A stretch of DNA of 64,000 nt from Azoarcus sp. (lineage in GTDB: Bacteria > Pseudomonadota > Gammaproteobacteria > Burkholderiales > Rhodocyclaceae). Position numbers and translations under genes: made by a program. Where the stretch lies: contig JAIRXQ010000012.1 of assembly GCA_031268195.1 (NCBI GenBank), forward strand, positions 18,849-82,848. Direction: 5' to 3'. Of the stretch, positions 20,008 to 29,858 are shown piece after piece. Under the pieces are notes generated by a model that was not told the origin of the DNA, searched no databases, and was given only the letters and a program-made list of their open reading frames with translations. How positions within the stretch are numbered: the first letter of the stretch is position 1; every line of letters starts with the position of its first letter.

Positions 20008-20589
20008 CTGCGCCAGTTCCACGGCGGAGCGCACTTTCATCTTGTTGAAGATGTGCGAACGGTGTGCCTCGACGGTGCGCATGGAAATTGCCAGCTGGTT
20101 GGCGATCACCTTGTTGTAGCGCCCTTCGAGGATCAGGTTCATGACTTCCTTTTCGCGCGAAGTCAGTGCCGCCAGGCGTTCTTCAACCGTGTCGCGGTCA
20201 GCGATGACGCGGCGCTTTTCGTCGTCGGCATCGAAGGCGGCGAGCACGCGATCAGCCAGTTCGTTGTGGTTGAATGGTTTTTCGATGAAATCGAACGCGC
20301 CTTTCTTGAGCGCGCCAACGGCCATCTGGATGTCGCCGTGACCGGTGATGAAGATGACCGGCAGCGGGCAGTGGTTTTCGAGCAGTACTTCGAAGCAGGC
20401 GAGTCCGCTCATGCCGTTCAGACGAATGTCGAGCACGATGCAGCCGCGCCAGTTGGGCTGCCAGGCCGAGAGGAAGTCCTCGGCAGTCGACCAGCACATG
20501 CAGTCGATGCCCCGGGTGCGAAATTGCCATGCGAGCGCATCGCATATGGCGTCGTCGTCGTCGATGATGTGGGCTTGTTTATTTGTCAT
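19978..20589 (-). CDS. FixJ-type response regulator
   Basis: A 203-residue regulator with an N-terminal receiver (HIIDDDDAICDAL, phospho-acceptor Asp in CIVLDIRLNGMSG, TGHGDIQMAV, IEKPFNHNEL) and a LuxR-type helix-turn-helix (LTSREKEVMNLILEG, NKVIANQLAISMRTVEAHRSHIFNKM). It starts immediately after the kinase stop codon (TAG then ATG), so the two are co-transcribed and coupled. Target genes are not visible here. Its 3' end overlaps tilS by 30 bp tail to tail. Confidence 0.93.
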   Translation of the reverse strand: MTNKQAHIIDDDDAICDALAWQFRTRGIDCMCWSTAEDFLSAWQPNWRGCIVLDIRLNGMSGLACFEVLLENHCPLPVIFITGHGDIQMAVGALKKGAFDFIEKPFNHNELADRVLAAFDADDEKRRVIADRDTVEERLAALTSREKEVMNLILEGRYNKVIANQLAISMRTVEAHRSHIFNKMKVRSAVELAQLLSVLKDLA

Positions 20590-21969
20590 CTATTGCTCTG
20601 CATTCAGGGTGACGGGACTCAACACTAGGGTAAAGACAGTACCACCTGATGGGTTTTGCTCAAATTCGAGAGAACCGTGATGGAGTTCGGCGATGGTGCG
20701 GCAGATGTTGAGTCCCATGCCCATGCCTTTGCTCTTGGTGGTGAAGAACGGATCGAACAGATGAGGTGCGATTTCCAGGGGGATGCCGCAGCCGTTGTCG
20801 GTCACATTCAAGGAGGCGCCGCCATGCTCGTTGAGGCGGGTGGAGACAGTGAGGACGCGCTGCTCCAACGGCGTCTCGTTCATGGCATCGATGCCGTTGC
20901 GCATCAGGTTGATGATGATCTGCTCGATCATCTGGGAATCCATGATGATGGGCGGCAGGTCTTGTTGAAGTTCGCAGACGATGTGCACCTGTTGCCGGGT
21001 GGCGCTGGTTTCGATCAGCGCGACCGCTTCGCGCACCAGCGCGTTGAGATCGCCATTGGTGAAATCGGGTTCGGTGCGGCGCACGAAGGAATGGACGCGG
21101 CTGATGATGCCCGCCGCGCGCTGTGCTTGCCGGGCGATCTTGAGCTGGATTTCCTTCAATTCTGGAACGTTGATCCGATCGTCGTCGAGTTGGTTGATAC
21201 AGCCGGTGACGTAGCTGGAGATTGCGGCCAGCGGTTGATTGAGTTCGTGCGCCATGGTCGAAGCCATCTCGCCCATGGTGACCAGCTTGGACGTGGATTG
21301 CAGGCGGTCGTATTGTTGCTGCGTCTGTTCGCGCAGGCGCTTTTGTTCGGTGATGTCGACGACCGCGCCAAGCCAGCCGATGTGCTGGCCGCTCGCATCG
21401 ATGAATGGGCTTTCGATCACCAGCGCGTCGAACGTTTTGCCGTTCTTGCGGCGCATCGACACTTCGAGTCCGTTGCTTGGAATGTCACCGTTCATCGCGC
21501 GGTTGAACGTCTCCAGATTGCGTTCGGCCTGCAACGGGTCCCAATAGGGTACATCGGGGAAACGCGAGCCGATCAGTTCTTCCGAACTGTAGCCGGTCAT
21601 GCGACAGAACGCCGGGCTGACGTAAGTAATGCGACTTTCGTTGTCACGCGCGCGCAGCCCGCCGGTGGAAGAAGCTTCAAGCGCCTGCCGGAACGTTGCG
21701 GCATGCTGTAGCGCCGCTTCCGCGCTCAAGTGGTCGGTGAGTTCCTGCCTCATTCGCATGACTCCAAAAATGATGGCGAAACCGAGAAAAAGGACGACGG
21801 CGATCAACAGCGCCGGAAACCATTCCGTGCCCGTTGAAGTGCTGATCGAAGAAGCGAGCCAGGTGGACGCCAGAATCGCCGCAATCAGCAGTATCAGCAG
21901 AAAATAGGGCCGCCACCCGGTCCAGCGGATGTTTTCGATGCTGGAAGTCGAAGATACAGACGATGACAT
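20590..21969 (-). CDS. PAS-domain sensor histidine kinase (FixL-like)
   Basis: Two membrane helices near the N-terminus (about residues 20-42 and 50-70) enclose a very short external loop, so sensing is likely in the membrane or cytoplasm. A PAS domain with PAC follows (AFCRMTGYSSEELIGSRFPD to GAVVDITEQKRLREQ), then the HisKA helix with MAHELNQPLAAISSYV, and HATPase motifs NLMRNGIDAM, DNGCGIP and GMGMGLNICRTI. I prefer the ATG at 21969 (459 residues); an in-frame ATG at 22038 would add 23 residues. The PAS lacks an obvious heme ligand of the FixL kind, so the signal is unknown. Partner of the adjacent FixJ-type regulator. Confidence 0.92.
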   Translation of the reverse strand: MSSSVSSTSSIENIRWTGWRPYFLLILLIAAILASTWLASSISTSTGTEWFPALLIAVVLFLGFAIIFGVMRMRQELTDHLSAEAALQHAATFRQALEASSTGGLRARDNESRITYVSPAFCRMTGYSSEELIGSRFPDVPYWDPLQAERNLETFNRAMNGDIPSNGLEVSMRRKNGKTFDALVIESPFIDASGQHIGWLGAVVDITEQKRLREQTQQQYDRLQSTSKLVTMGEMASTMAHELNQPLAAISSYVTGCINQLDDDRINVPELKEIQLKIARQAQRAAGIISRVHSFVRRTEPDFTNGDLNALVREAVALIETSATRQQVHIVCELQQDLPPIIMDSQMIEQIIINLMRNGIDAMNETPLEQRVLTVSTRLNEHGGASLNVTDNGCGIPLEIAPHLFDPFFTTKSKGMGMGLNICRTIAELHHGSLEFEQNPSGGTVFTLVLSPVTLNAEQ

Positions 21970-22264
21970 GGATATCTGCCGGAAAGGCGGTTTGGACGTT
22001 GTGCAACACGGAATAGGAGTATCCGTCTCCCAGGCCATACCACGCTACGATGATAGTTCGTAATGAAGAATATGCCGAGGTAAAACGTCACGCTATTCTC
22101 GTGAAGTATGCTGCGGTGTTTTATCCAGCGTACGATGAAAGGCTCTGAGGTATTATCTTATTCGATAATTTGACAAAAATGGCGAGAAAGCGATTGTTGT
22201 ATATATTCCGGCCGATACGTGGTTGACACGTAAATAGGCCAATTGAAAGCAATGGAGGATTGAG
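21970..22264. other. Divergent intergenic region, kinase gene / rluF-like gene
   Basis: About 295 bp, AT-rich in its right half, holding promoters for both divergent genes. It includes ATTATC-TTATTC-GATAAT, an inverted repeat at 22152-22169, a TTGACA at 22170 and another at 22223, but no convincing -10 at standard spacing from either. A good ribosome binding site (GGAGG, about 22255) precedes the ATG at 22265. Confidence 0.4.
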
Positions 22265-23029
22265 ATGGTGAATGAAAAAATGCCGAAGAACGAGCAAGAA
22301 GGTGTGCGTCTTTCCAAGCTCATGGCTGGGCGCGGCATGTGCTCGCGGCGCGAGGCCGACGAATTGATCGAACGCGGCTGGGTGTTCGTCGATGGCCGGT
22401 GCGTATCCGAACTCGGCTCGCGCACCTCGCCCGATGCGCATATCACGCTCGCGCCACAGGCGCGCAAGGCGCAGGGCGAGCGCGTCACCATTTTGCTGCA
22501 CAAGCCCGTCGGCTACGTGTCCGGCCAGCCCGAACCCGGCTATAAACCGGCGGCGAGCCTGATTCGCGCCGACACACAATCTGCGGACGAGAAGGCGGCG
22601 CGCCGTTTCCGTCCCGCCATGCTCAAGGGACTGGCGCCCGCCGGACGACTGGACATCGACTCCACCGGGCTGCTGGTGTTGACGCAGGATGGCCGCATCG
22701 CGCGGCAATTGATCGGCGACGACGGCGCGGTGGAAAAAGAATATCTGGTGCGGGTCGAAGGGCGTCTGGACGAGGACGGACTCGCGCGTCTCAATCATGG
22801 GCTGGAACTCGACGGCCGCCGCCTGCGCCCGGCGCGGGTGGAGTGGCTCAACCGCGACCAGTTGCGCTTCGTGCTGCGCGAGGGGCGCAAACGCCAGATC
22901 CGGCGCATGTGCGAACTCGTCGGTCTGAAGGTGTCGGGTTTGAAGCGTGTACGGATCGGAGGCGTGCGTCTGGGCGATTTGCCGCTCGGGCAATGGCGCT
23001 TTCTGGGAGAAGGCGAAACGTTTGCCTGA
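22265..23029 (+). CDS. RsuA/RluF-family pseudouridine synthase
   Basis: A 254-residue enzyme that isomerises uridine to pseudouridine in rRNA. The N-terminus is an S4 RNA-binding domain ([29 protein letters not shown]). The catalytic domain has [11 protein letters not shown] and the catalytic-Asp motif [17 protein letters not shown], with [13 protein letters not shown] near the end. The length, and the S4 plus GRLD arrangement, suggest the RluF/RluB/RsuA branch, but I cannot tell which rRNA position is modified. Confidence 0.9.
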   Translation: MVNEKMPKNEQEGVRLSKLMAGRGMCSRREADELIERGWVFVDGRCVSELGSRTSPDAHITLAPQARKAQGERVTILLHKPVGYVSGQPEPGYKPAASLIRADTQSADEKAARRFRPAMLKGLAPAGRLDIDSTGLLVLTQDGRIARQLIGDDGAVEKEYLVRVEGRLDEDGLARLNHGLELDGRRLRPARVEWLNRDQLRFVLREGRKRQIRRMCELVGLKVSGLKRVRIGGVRLGDLPLGQWRFLGEGETFA

Positions 23030-23054
23030 TTTTTGCCTGATTCGTCCTGCTTTT

Positions 23055-23873
23055 CTAGCGCACGATGACGATGTCGCGCCGCCCCCCGAAGGTGCGCATG
23101 GCGATGCGCGGCGCGGACGGCTCTGTGGCGTTGGCGGTCTGGATAGACGCGCTGGCGTGCGCTTTCGGCGCGAGGGCCGGGGCTGCGGCGGAAGTCTCCG
23201 GTTTGGGCGGCGGGGCTTCCGTCTCCGGCCCGGTTTGCGTGGCGGCGGCGAGCTGATTGGCATTCTGTTTTTGCCACGCCCAATTCGTTTGCCACGCCCT
23301 GAGCACGCTGTTCGGGTAACCGGGTTTGCCTCGGCTGCCGTTGTAGCGACCCAGCGCGAGAAAGAGATTGCCCTTTTCGAGATCGAGGTAATGGCGCAGG
23401 ATCGTGCAGCCGTAGCGCAGGTTGGTGCGCAGGTGAAACAGGTTGTCCTCCTTGCTGCCGATGACGGTCACCCAGAACGGCATGACCTGCATGTAGCCAC
23501 GTGCACCAGCCTTGGAGAGCGCGTATTTCTTGAAACGGCTCTCGATCTGGATGAGTCCGAGCACCATTTGCGGGTCCAGTCCGGCGCGGGTGGCCTCGTA
23601 ATGCACCGTGGCCAGCAATTCCTTGCGCGTGACCGGGTCGGGAACGCGCTTGGCGAGGCGCTGCGACATGTCGGCGAACCACCGTTCGCGTTCGAGCGGA
23701 TTCTTGATCGAATCCTCGGCGGGCGGTGCATCGCTCACTGAGCGGTGCAGTGCGTCCCGCACCCCGGCGGCCAGGTTTTCTTCCTCCTGCTTTCCGGCAT
23801 GCGCGGGCGTCGCCAGCGCGCACGCGCACATGGCGGCGAGCAACAGGGCGATGCGGCGGGGGAGTGCCAACAT
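23055..23873 (-). CDS. Lytic transglycosylase, SLT domain
   Basis: A 272-residue secreted protein with a signal peptide (ALLLAAMCACALATPAHA). The SLT domain carries the catalytic Glu111 in LIQIESRFKKYALS, then GARGYMQVMPFWV and ALGRYNGSRGKPGYPNSVL, the fold that cleaves peptidoglycan between MurNAc and GlcNAc. The last ~70 residues are Pro/Ala/Thr-rich linker with no domain. It begins 4 bp after the proS stop, on the same strand, and is likely co-transcribed with it. Confidence 0.93.
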   Translation of the reverse strand: MLALPRRIALLLAAMCACALATPAHAGKQEEENLAAGVRDALHRSVSDAPPAEDSIKNPLERERWFADMSQRLAKRVPDPVTRKELLATVHYEATRAGLDPQMVLGLIQIESRFKKYALSKAGARGYMQVMPFWVTVIGSKEDNLFHLRTNLRYGCTILRHYLDLEKGNLFLALGRYNGSRGKPGYPNSVLRAWQTNWAWQKQNANQLAAATQTGPETEAPPPKPETSAAAPALAPKAHASASIQTANATEPSAPRIAMRTFGGRRDIVIVR

Positions 23874-23877
23874 GCGT

Positions 23878-25629
23878 TCAGTCTCCGGCCTTCAGACGGG
23901 CGAGCACCTGCCCAACCAATGCGTCCGGCGCAAGCTTGAGCTGTTCGCCGTCGCGCCGGGACTGGTATTCGACGATGCCCTCCTTCAAGCCGCGTTCCCC
24001 GACGGTGATGCGATGCGGCACGCCGATCAGCTCCCAGTCCGCAAACATCACGCCAGGGCGCTCGTCGCGGTCATCGAGCAGGGTGTCGACGCCTGCGGCG
24101 CGCAGGGCTTCGTAAAGGCGCGTTGCTTCGTCGCGCACCGTGGCTGACTTGCCCCAACCCACGGCGCAGACGACCGCCTCGAACGGGGCGATGGCCGTGG
24201 GCCACACGATGCCGCGCGCGTCATTGTTCTGTTCGATGGCCGCGCCGAGGATGCGGGTGATGCCGATGCCGTAGCAGCCCATCTCGAAGAAGCGCGGCTT
24301 GCCGTCGACATCGAGGAAGGTGGCGTTCATCGCGCGCGAATACTTGTCGCCCAGGTAGAACACATGCCCGACCTCGATGCCCCGGTCGATGGCGAGTTCG
24401 CCCTTGCCATCGGGCGAGGCGTCGCCCGCGACGACATTGCGGATGTCCGCGACGATTTCCGGTTCGGGCAGGTCGCGTCCCCAGTTCGCGCCCGTGTAGT
24501 GATAGCCCTCGTCATTGGCGCCGCAGACGAAATCGGCCATGTTGACCACGGTGCGGTCGGCGGCGACATGGACGGGCTTTTGCGGTGCGATGGGGCCGAG
24601 ATAGCCGGGCTTGCAACCGAAGTTTTCGACGATTTCCGCCTCACTGGCGAAGCGAAAACCCGCTTTCAACCCATCGATCTTGCCTGCCTTGAGCGCGTTC
24701 AGTTCGTGGTCGCCGCGCACGAGCAGCAGCCAGATCGTGGTGTTGACGATTTTGCCGTGCTCGTCGGTTTCATCGGCGGCGAGCACCAGCGATTTGACGA
24801 TGCGCGTGAGCGGCAGGCCGAGGAAGGCCGTGACGTCGGCGCACGTCTCGTATCCCGGCGTGGCGATTCTGGCGAGCGGCGCGGCGGGGGCGGCGCGTGT
24901 GGCAAGCAGCGGCAGCGCCTCGGCCAGTTCGATGTTGGCGGCGTAGTCGGAATGCGGGCAATAGGCGATGGCATCCTCGCCGGTGTCCGCGATTACCTGA
25001 AACTCGTGTGAGCGATCGCCGCCGATCGCGCCGGTGTCGGCGGCGACGGCGCGGTACTGGAGTCCGATGCGCTCGAAGATGCGGCGGTAGGCGGCGAACA
25101 TCGCGTCATAGCTCTTGCCCGCCGCGTCCCGGTCGCGATCGAAGGAGTAGCCGTCCTTCATGATGAATTCACGCCCGCGCATCACGCCGAAGCGGGGACG
25201 GCGCTCGTCGCGGAACTTGGTCTGGATCTGGTAGAAATTGCGCGGCAACTGGCGGTAGCTCTTGAGTTCCTGTCGCGCAATGTCGGTGACGACTTCTTCC
25301 GACGTGGGCTGCAAGGCGAAATCGCGCCCGTGACGGTCTTTGAGGCGCAGCATTTCCTCACCCATCTTGTCCCAGCGCCCGGTTTCCTGCCACAACTCGG
25401 CGGGCTGCATGAGCGGCATGGAAATCTCCAGTGCGCCCGCGCGGTTGAGTTCGTCGCGGACGATGGCTTCGATCTTGCGGATCGAGCGCAGCGCCAGCGG
25501 CATGTAATCGTAGATGCCCGCGGCGACCTTTCGGATCATGCCTGCGCGCAGCATGAGTTTCTGGCTGACGACCTCGGCATCGGCGGGCGCTTCTTTCAGC
25601 GTGTTGAGGTGAAACTGACTGGCGCGCAT
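23878..25629 (-). CDS. proS: Prolyl-tRNA synthetase ProS
   Basis: A class II synthetase of the bacterial type with the INS editing domain inserted between motifs 2 and 3. It starts [30 protein letters not shown]. Motif 1 contains [17 protein letters not shown], motif 2 [24 protein letters not shown], and motif 3 [10 protein letters not shown]. The editing domain occupies about residues 230-390. The C-terminal anticodon-binding domain ends in [13 protein letters not shown]. At 583 residues it is the expected size. Confidence 0.97.
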   Translation of the reverse strand: MRASQFHLNTLKEAPADAEVVSQKLMLRAGMIRKVAAGIYDYMPLALRSIRKIEAIVRDELNRAGALEISMPLMQPAELWQETGRWDKMGEEMLRLKDRHGRDFALQPTSEEVVTDIARQELKSYRQLPRNFYQIQTKFRDERRPRFGVMRGREFIMKDGYSFDRDRDAAGKSYDAMFAAYRRIFERIGLQYRAVAADTGAIGGDRSHEFQVIADTGEDAIAYCPHSDYAANIELAEALPLLATRAAPAAPLARIATPGYETCADVTAFLGLPLTRIVKSLVLAADETDEHGKIVNTTIWLLLVRGDHELNALKAGKIDGLKAGFRFASEAEIVENFGCKPGYLGPIAPQKPVHVAADRTVVNMADFVCGANDEGYHYTGANWGRDLPEPEIVADIRNVVAGDASPDGKGELAIDRGIEVGHVFYLGDKYSRAMNATFLDVDGKPRFFEMGCYGIGITRILGAAIEQNNDARGIVWPTAIAPFEAVVCAVGWGKSATVRDEATRLYEALRAAGVDTLLDDRDERPGVMFADWELIGVPHRITVGERGLKEGIVEYQSRRDGEQLKLAPDALVGQVLARLKAGD

Positions 25630-25770
25630 GAACGGGAGAGCGGGTTGTTGTCAAAGCCGCGATTCTAGCAGCGGGCGCGCGGCGACGGTACGCCGGGCGC
25701 CCAAGCGCTTTCAAAGCGCCCATAAATATGGAAAAATCTGCGCAACCCTGTGAAATTTGAAGGTTCAATC

Positions 25771-26304
25771 ATGCTCGACCGCGAAGGCTACCGCCCGAAC
25801 GTCGGCATCGTCTTGGTCAATACGCGTAATGAGGTGTTCTGGGGCAAGCGAATCCGCGAACATTCGTGGCAGTTCCCACAAGGTGGCATCAAGCACGGCG
25901 AGACGCCGGAGCAGGCGATGTACCGGGAGTTGTTCGAGGAAGTCGGCTTGCGTCCAGAGCACATCAGAATTCTCGGTCGCACCCGCGGCTGGCTGCGCTA
26001 CGACGTTCCCAAACACTGGATCAAACGGGAATGGCGTAACACGTATCGCGGGCAAAAGCAGATCTGGTATCTGCTGCGGCTGGTGGGGCGCGACACGGAC
26101 GTTTGCCTGCGTTCCAGTACACATCCCGAATTCGACGCATGGCGCTGGAGCGACTATTGGGTGCCGCTCGATGCGGTCATCGAGTTCAAGCGGGAGGTTT
26201 ATCAATTGGCATTGACCGAGTTGTCGCATGTCCTGTTCCGTTCCCGCCGCGCCGCGCCGCCCGAAAGCTATCGTCTGGCCGTCGCCGAGGGGCGGGGGCG
26301 ATGA
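25771..26304 (+). CDS. rppH: RNA pyrophosphohydrolase RppH
   Basis: A Nudix hydrolase that removes pyrophosphate from mRNA 5' ends and initiates decay. From the ATG at 25771 it reads [17 protein letters not shown]; the Nudix box is [39 protein letters not shown] and the [11 protein letters not shown] block are RppH-specific. Length is 177 residues. It is divergent from proS, and its stop overlaps the next gene's ATG. Confidence 0.96.
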   Translation: MLDREGYRPNVGIVLVNTRNEVFWGKRIREHSWQFPQGGIKHGETPEQAMYRELFEEVGLRPEHIRILGRTRGWLRYDVPKHWIKREWRNTYRGQKQIWYLLRLVGRDTDVCLRSSTHPEFDAWRWSDYWVPLDAVIEFKREVYQLALTELSHVLFRSRRAAPPESYRLAVAEGRGR

Positions 26305-26861
26305 AGGCGTTCGTCTGCCTGTGCGGTTTTGCCGCGCTCCTGCCGTGCGCGGCGCGGGCGTGGGGCGCGAACGATACGGCGTCGCCCGCGTCGCAGTTCA
26401 AGGAAACCGAAGCCGTGCTGCCCGCCTTGCCCGAAGCACACAATCTGATTGCGTTTCGCGTCGGCGCGCAGCCCGTCGACCGTTATCTGGTCGATAGCGA
26501 AAGCCTTGCGCCCGGCGAGGATGGCGTCACCCGCTTTGTGCTGGTGCTGCGCGGCAGCGGCGGCGCGAGTACCGCCACGTTCGAGGGCGTGCGCTGCGCC
26601 ACCGGCGAGCGCAAGCTCTACGCCAGCGCCGCCGGGCGCGACACACAGTGGCGTCCGCTCAAAAACGGCGAGTGGCGGCTGCTCGACGGCAGCATCCATA
26701 CTTATGTGGGGTTCGACTACAACGGCAACGATCCCCGCGCGGTGCTCGCCAGCGACTATCTGTGCGACGGCACCGCTGCCCGCGCGAAAAAAGACATCCT
26801 CGCCCGCCTGCGCGGCAAACACGTCGATTATCTCGATCCGGGGCACGGGCTGGGGCAGTGA
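26301..26861 (+). CDS. CNP1-like family exported protein
   Basis: A 186-residue protein with a signal peptide ([22 protein letters not shown]). The body resembles the betaproteobacterial CNP1-like family: [61 protein letters not shown] and [13 protein letters not shown]. Two cysteines (in VRCAT and DYLCDG) could form a disulfide. It overlaps rppH by 4 bp (ATGA), a linkage common in betaproteobacteria. Role unknown. Confidence 0.85.
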   Translation: MKAFVCLCGFAALLPCAARAWGANDTASPASQFKETEAVLPALPEAHNLIAFRVGAQPVDRYLVDSESLAPGEDGVTRFVLVLRGSGGASTATFEGVRCATGERKLYASAAGRDTQWRPLKNGEWRLLDGSIHTYVGFDYNGNDPRAVLASDYLCDGTAARAKKDILARLRGKHVDYLDPGHGLGQ

Positions 26862-26958
26862 CGATTCCTCTCCGCCATGCCGGCAAAGGCCGGCATCCAT
26901 GCTGTCCTTTGCCCCGCCGGCTGGATTGCGGCGCGTACCGGAATGACGGCTGTTGTTC

Positions 26959-27387
26959 CTACGCGGCTGCCTCGACGATCGTCCAGTCGTGGCTGATCTC
27001 GGCGGTTTTACCGAGCATGATCGACGCCGAGCAATACTTTTCCGCCGACAGGCAAATCGCGCGTTCGACCGCGTCTGGCTTCAAGCCGTGGCCCGTGACA
27101 GTGAAGTGGAAGCGGATCTTCGTAAATACCTTGGGATCGGATTCGGCGCGCTCGGCTTCCAGCTTGACCGAGCAGCCGCGCACGTCCTGCCGTCCGCGCT
27201 TGAGGATCAACACCACGTCGTAAGCCGTGCAGCCGCCCGCGCCCGCCAGCACCGTTTCCATCGGGCGCGGCGCGAGGTTTTTGCCGCCGCCTTCAGGCGC
27301 GCCGTCCATGGCGATGATGTGGCCGCTGCCGGTTGAGGCGACGAAAGCCATGCCGTCGGCGCCGAGCCAGTCGATCGTACATTCCAT
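26959..27387 (-). CDS. OsmC-family protein (YhfA-like)
   Basis: The 142-residue protein starts at 27387 (MECTIDWLGADGMAF) after a clear AGGAG ribosome binding site. MDGAPEGGGKNLAPRPMETVLAGAGGCTAYDVVLILKRGRQ contains the first OsmC cysteine (AGGCTAYD), and LSAEKYCSASIML contains the second. These two cysteines are the peroxidase pair of OsmC/Ohr proteins, although YhfA-type members have poorly defined substrates. The gene is convergent with the CNP1-like gene. Confidence 0.9.
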   Translation of the reverse strand: MECTIDWLGADGMAFVASTGSGHIIAMDGAPEGGGKNLAPRPMETVLAGAGGCTAYDVVLILKRGRQDVRGCSVKLEAERAESDPKVFTKIRFHFTVTGHGLKPDAVERAICLSAEKYCSASIMLGKTAEISHDWTIVEAAA

Positions 27388-27526
27388 GTTGCGTGCTCCT
27401 GAAGTGGGGGAAAAGCGGGCTGAAAGTGCGGGCCGGCGGCGAATTCTACTCGTCCGTGAAAATACGCGGGTCGGTGCCGGATGTTGCCTTTGCGGGATAG
27501 TGGGAATAGTGCATTGCACAAAGACC

Positions 27527-27556
27527 TTGCTTTATTTAGGGTCTTAGGCGGATAAT
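27527..27556 (+). promoter_or_regulatory. Candidate sigma-70 promoter for the RNA before rplM
   Basis: TTGCTT (27527-27532) and GATAAT (27551-27556) are separated by 18 bp, predicting a start near 27563. An alternative pair, TTGCAC (27514-27519) and TAGGGT (27537-27542) with 17 bp, lies just upstream. Either fits a short transcript ending at the terminator at 27688. Confidence 0.5.
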
Positions 27557-27562
27557 GCGCCT

Positions 27563-27688
27563 CAATCCAGTCGCGGAGATGGCGTCCAGCCGTGGTTTCA
27601 CGGCTTCGCCGCGACTGACTCCGGTGTCTCCTCCACCCTCGTCTTTTGGTGTGGATTTAACGCAGTCCGATGGGACTGCGTTTTTTTT
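27563..27688 (+). ncRNA. Candidate structured small RNA upstream of rplM
   Basis: No reading frame is convincing here, yet the stretch has a promoter-like sequence in front, a compact two-tier stem and a textbook intrinsic terminator. The outer stem is AGTCGCGG (27569-27576) paired with CCGCGACT (27609-27616). Inside it AGCCGTG (27588-27594) pairs with CACGGCT (27599-27605). A single-stranded, pyrimidine-rich stretch (about 27617-27659) follows, then the terminator hairpin. Because rplM appears to have its own promoter at 27724-27752, this could be an independent small RNA of about 125 nt; an attenuator or ribosomal-protein leader is the alternative. I do not recognise the family. Confidence 0.5.
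27660..27688 (+). terminator. Intrinsic terminator upstream of rplM
   Basis: CGCAGTCC (27661-27668), loop GATG, GGACTGCG (27673-27680), then eight T (27681-27688), with a further A-T pair at the base. It is a perfect stem with a strong U-tract and points toward rplM, ending transcription before that gene. Confidence 0.85.
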
Positions 27689-27723
27689 CCGCCCTGCACG
27701 CACTGTGCGCCGGGTATGTTTCA

Positions 27724-27752
27724 TTGACGATACCGGTTGGGGGTGATACCCT
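27724..27752 (+). promoter_or_regulatory. Probable rplM-rpsI promoter
   Basis: TTGACG (27724-27729), a 17-bp spacer, and TACCCT (27747-27752) preceded by TG one base away, an extended -10. A start near 27759 would give a leader of about 50 nt before the rplM ATG. Confidence 0.55.
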
Positions 27753-27811
27753 TCGCCGCTTTCCGTTTGGGGGCTGGTTCTACCGGCCCGTCCGCTTTTC
27801 CAGAGGTTTCC

Positions 27812-28240
27812 ATGAAAACGTTTTCCGCCAAGCCGCACGAGGTTCAGCGCGACTGGTACGTCGTCGACGGTGCCGACAAGGTGCTCGGCCGCCTGGCCGC
27901 CGAAGTTGCCCGTCGCCTGCGCGGCAAGCACAAGCCCATCTACACGCCGCACGTCGATACGGGCGACTACATCGTCGTGGTCAATGTCGACAAGCTGCGC
28001 GTGACCGGCAACAAGGCGCAGGACAAGAAGTACTACCGCCATTCCGGTTATCCGGGCGGCATCTATGAAACCAATTTCGCCAAGTTGCAACAGCGCTTTC
28101 CGGCGCGCGTGCTGGAGAAGGCCGTCAAAGGCATGCTGCCGAAAGGCCCGCTCGGCTACGCGATGCTGAAAAAACTGAAGTGCTACGCGGGCGTGGAACA
28201 TCCGCACACCGCCCAGCAGCCGAAAGTCCTCGAAATCTAA
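27812..28240 (+). CDS. rplM: 50S ribosomal protein L13
   Basis: A 142-residue ribosomal protein of the large subunit. It starts [20 protein letters not shown] at the ATG at 27812. [43 protein letters not shown] and [24 protein letters not shown] are standard L13 blocks. It is followed by rpsI after 11 bp, the universal L13-S9 operon. Confidence 0.98.
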   Translation: MKTFSAKPHEVQRDWYVVDGADKVLGRLAAEVARRLRGKHKPIYTPHVDTGDYIVVVNVDKLRVTGNKAQDKKYYRHSGYPGGIYETNFAKLQQRFPARVLEKAVKGMLPKGPLGYAMLKKLKCYAGVEHPHTAQQPKVLEI

Positions 28241-28251
28241 GGAGCCGCCAG

Positions 28252-28650
28252 ATGGCCGCCACAGCTACCTACAACTACGGCACCGGACGGCGCAAGACCG
28301 CCGTCGCGCGCGTGTTCATCAAGCCGGGCTCCGGCAAGATCACGGTCAACGGCAAGCCAGTCGACGAATTTTTCTCGCGCGAAACCGGCCGCATGATCGT
28401 GCGTCAGCCTTTGGCGCTCACCGGGAATGAAGAACGTTTCGACATCATGGTCAATGTCATCGGCGGCGGCGAATCGGGTCAGGCCGGCGCGGTGCGCCAC
28501 GGCATCACCCGTGCGCTGATCGACCATGACGCCGAGCTGAAGATGCCTTTGCGTGCCGCCGGGTTCGTCACACGCGATGCGCGCGAAGTCGAACGCAAGA
28601 AAGTCGGCCTGCACAAAGCCCGCCGCGCCAAACAGTTCTCGAAGCGTTGA
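28252..28650 (+). CDS. rpsI: 30S ribosomal protein S9
   Basis: A 132-residue small-subunit protein beginning [23 protein letters not shown] and ending in the conserved RRAKQFSKR, whose C-terminal Lys-Arg contacts P-site tRNA. A GGAG ribosome binding site overlaps the end of rplM. It is the second gene of the rplM-rpsI operon, followed by a terminator. Confidence 0.98.
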   Translation: MAATATYNYGTGRRKTAVARVFIKPGSGKITVNGKPVDEFFSRETGRMIVRQPLALTGNEERFDIMVNVIGGGESGQAGAVRHGITRALIDHDAELKMPLRAAGFVTRDAREVERKKVGLHKARRAKQFSKR

Positions 28651-28688
28651 TCTCTTCACGGGCATTGCGCGTCGCAGGAACCGAAAAA

Positions 28689-28712
28689 GCCGTCCTCCGG
28701 GGCGGCCTTTTT
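28689..28712 (+). terminator. Terminator after rpsI
   Basis: GCCGTCC, loop TCCG, GGGCGGC with one G-U pair, followed by CTTTTT (28707-28712) and flanked by five A on the left. It closes the rplM-rpsI operon and separates it from argC. Confidence 0.75.
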
Positions 28713-28782
28713 CTGTGATTGAGCAACTGTGATTGAGCGATAATCCTCGCTTCGTACTTTTTTCATCGCGCGAGGAGTCACC

Positions 28783-29826
28783 ATGATCAAGGCGGGCATC
28801 GTCGGCGGCACTGGTTACACCGGGGTCGAACTGCTGCGCATTCTGGCCGGGCACCCGGCGGTGAAGCTGACCGCGATCACTTCGCGTTCCGATGTCGGCC
28901 AGAAAGTTTCCGACATGTTCCCGAGCCTGCGCCGGCAGGTGGATTTGCAATTCATCACGCCGGAAGACGGCGCGCTCGAACAGTGTGATGTGGTGTTCTT
29001 CGCCACACCCAACGGCGTTGCCATGCAGCATGCGGCGGCGTTGCTGGCTGCCGGGGTGAAGGTGATCGATCTGGCGGCGGATTTTCGCATCGCCGACGTG
29101 GCGGAATGGGAAAAATGGTACGGCATGCGCCACGCCGCCCCCGAGCTGGTGGCGGAGGCCGTTTACGGCCTGCCCGAAATCAACCGCGAGGACATCCGTC
29201 AGGCGCGGGTGATCGCCAATCCGGGCTGCTATCCGACAGCGGTGCAGCTGGGCTTTCTGCCGCTGGTGGAAGCGGGCGTGATCGCGCTCGATCACTTGGT
29301 GGCGGACGCCAAATCGGGCGTCTCCGGCGCGGGTCGCAAGGCGGCGCTGGCCAATCTCTATTCGGAAGTCACCGACAGCTTCAAGGCTTATGGCGTTGGC
29401 GGTCATCGCCATCTGCCGGAGATTCGGCAAGGCTTGTCACGCATGGCGGGTGGCGGCGACGTGGGGTTGACCTTCGTGCCGCACTTGGCCCCGATGGTGC
29501 GCGGCATCCACGCCACGCTCTACGCCCGCCTGACACGTGAGCTGAACGAGGCCGAATTGCAGGCGATCTTCGGATCGCGTTTCGCGGGTGAAACTTTCGT
29601 CGATGTGCTGCCTCCCGGCAGTCACCCTGAAACGCGCTCGGTGCGCGCTTCCAATATGTGCCGGATCGCCGTGCACCGTCCGCAGGGCGGCGACACCGTG
29701 GTCGTGCTGTCGGTGATCGACAATCTGGTCAAAGGTGCAGCGGGGCAGGCGGTGCAGAACATGAACATCCTCTTTGGAGAAGAGGAAAGCCTTGGGCTGG
29801 CCAGCTTGTTGCCGGTCAGTCCCTGA
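28783..29826 (+). CDS. argC: N-acetyl-gamma-glutamyl-phosphate reductase ArgC
   Basis: The NADPH-dependent third step of arginine synthesis. In 347 residues it has the dinucleotide-binding [17 protein letters not shown], the active-site Cys in [23 protein letters not shown], and HRHLPEI containing the catalytic His. A clear GAGGAG precedes the ATG. It is not next to other arginine genes here. Confidence 0.97.
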   Translation: MIKAGIVGGTGYTGVELLRILAGHPAVKLTAITSRSDVGQKVSDMFPSLRRQVDLQFITPEDGALEQCDVVFFATPNGVAMQHAAALLAAGVKVIDLAADFRIADVAEWEKWYGMRHAAPELVAEAVYGLPEINREDIRQARVIANPGCYPTAVQLGFLPLVEAGVIALDHLVADAKSGVSGAGRKAALANLYSEVTDSFKAYGVGGHRHLPEIRQGLSRMAGGGDVGLTFVPHLAPMVRGIHATLYARLTRELNEAELQAIFGSRFAGETFVDVLPPGSHPETRSVRASNMCRIAVHRPQGGDTVVVLSVIDNLVKGAAGQAVQNMNILFGEEESLGLASLLPVSP

Positions 29827-29858
29827 TATATTCAAGCTCAGCCCACAGGAGACAACGA

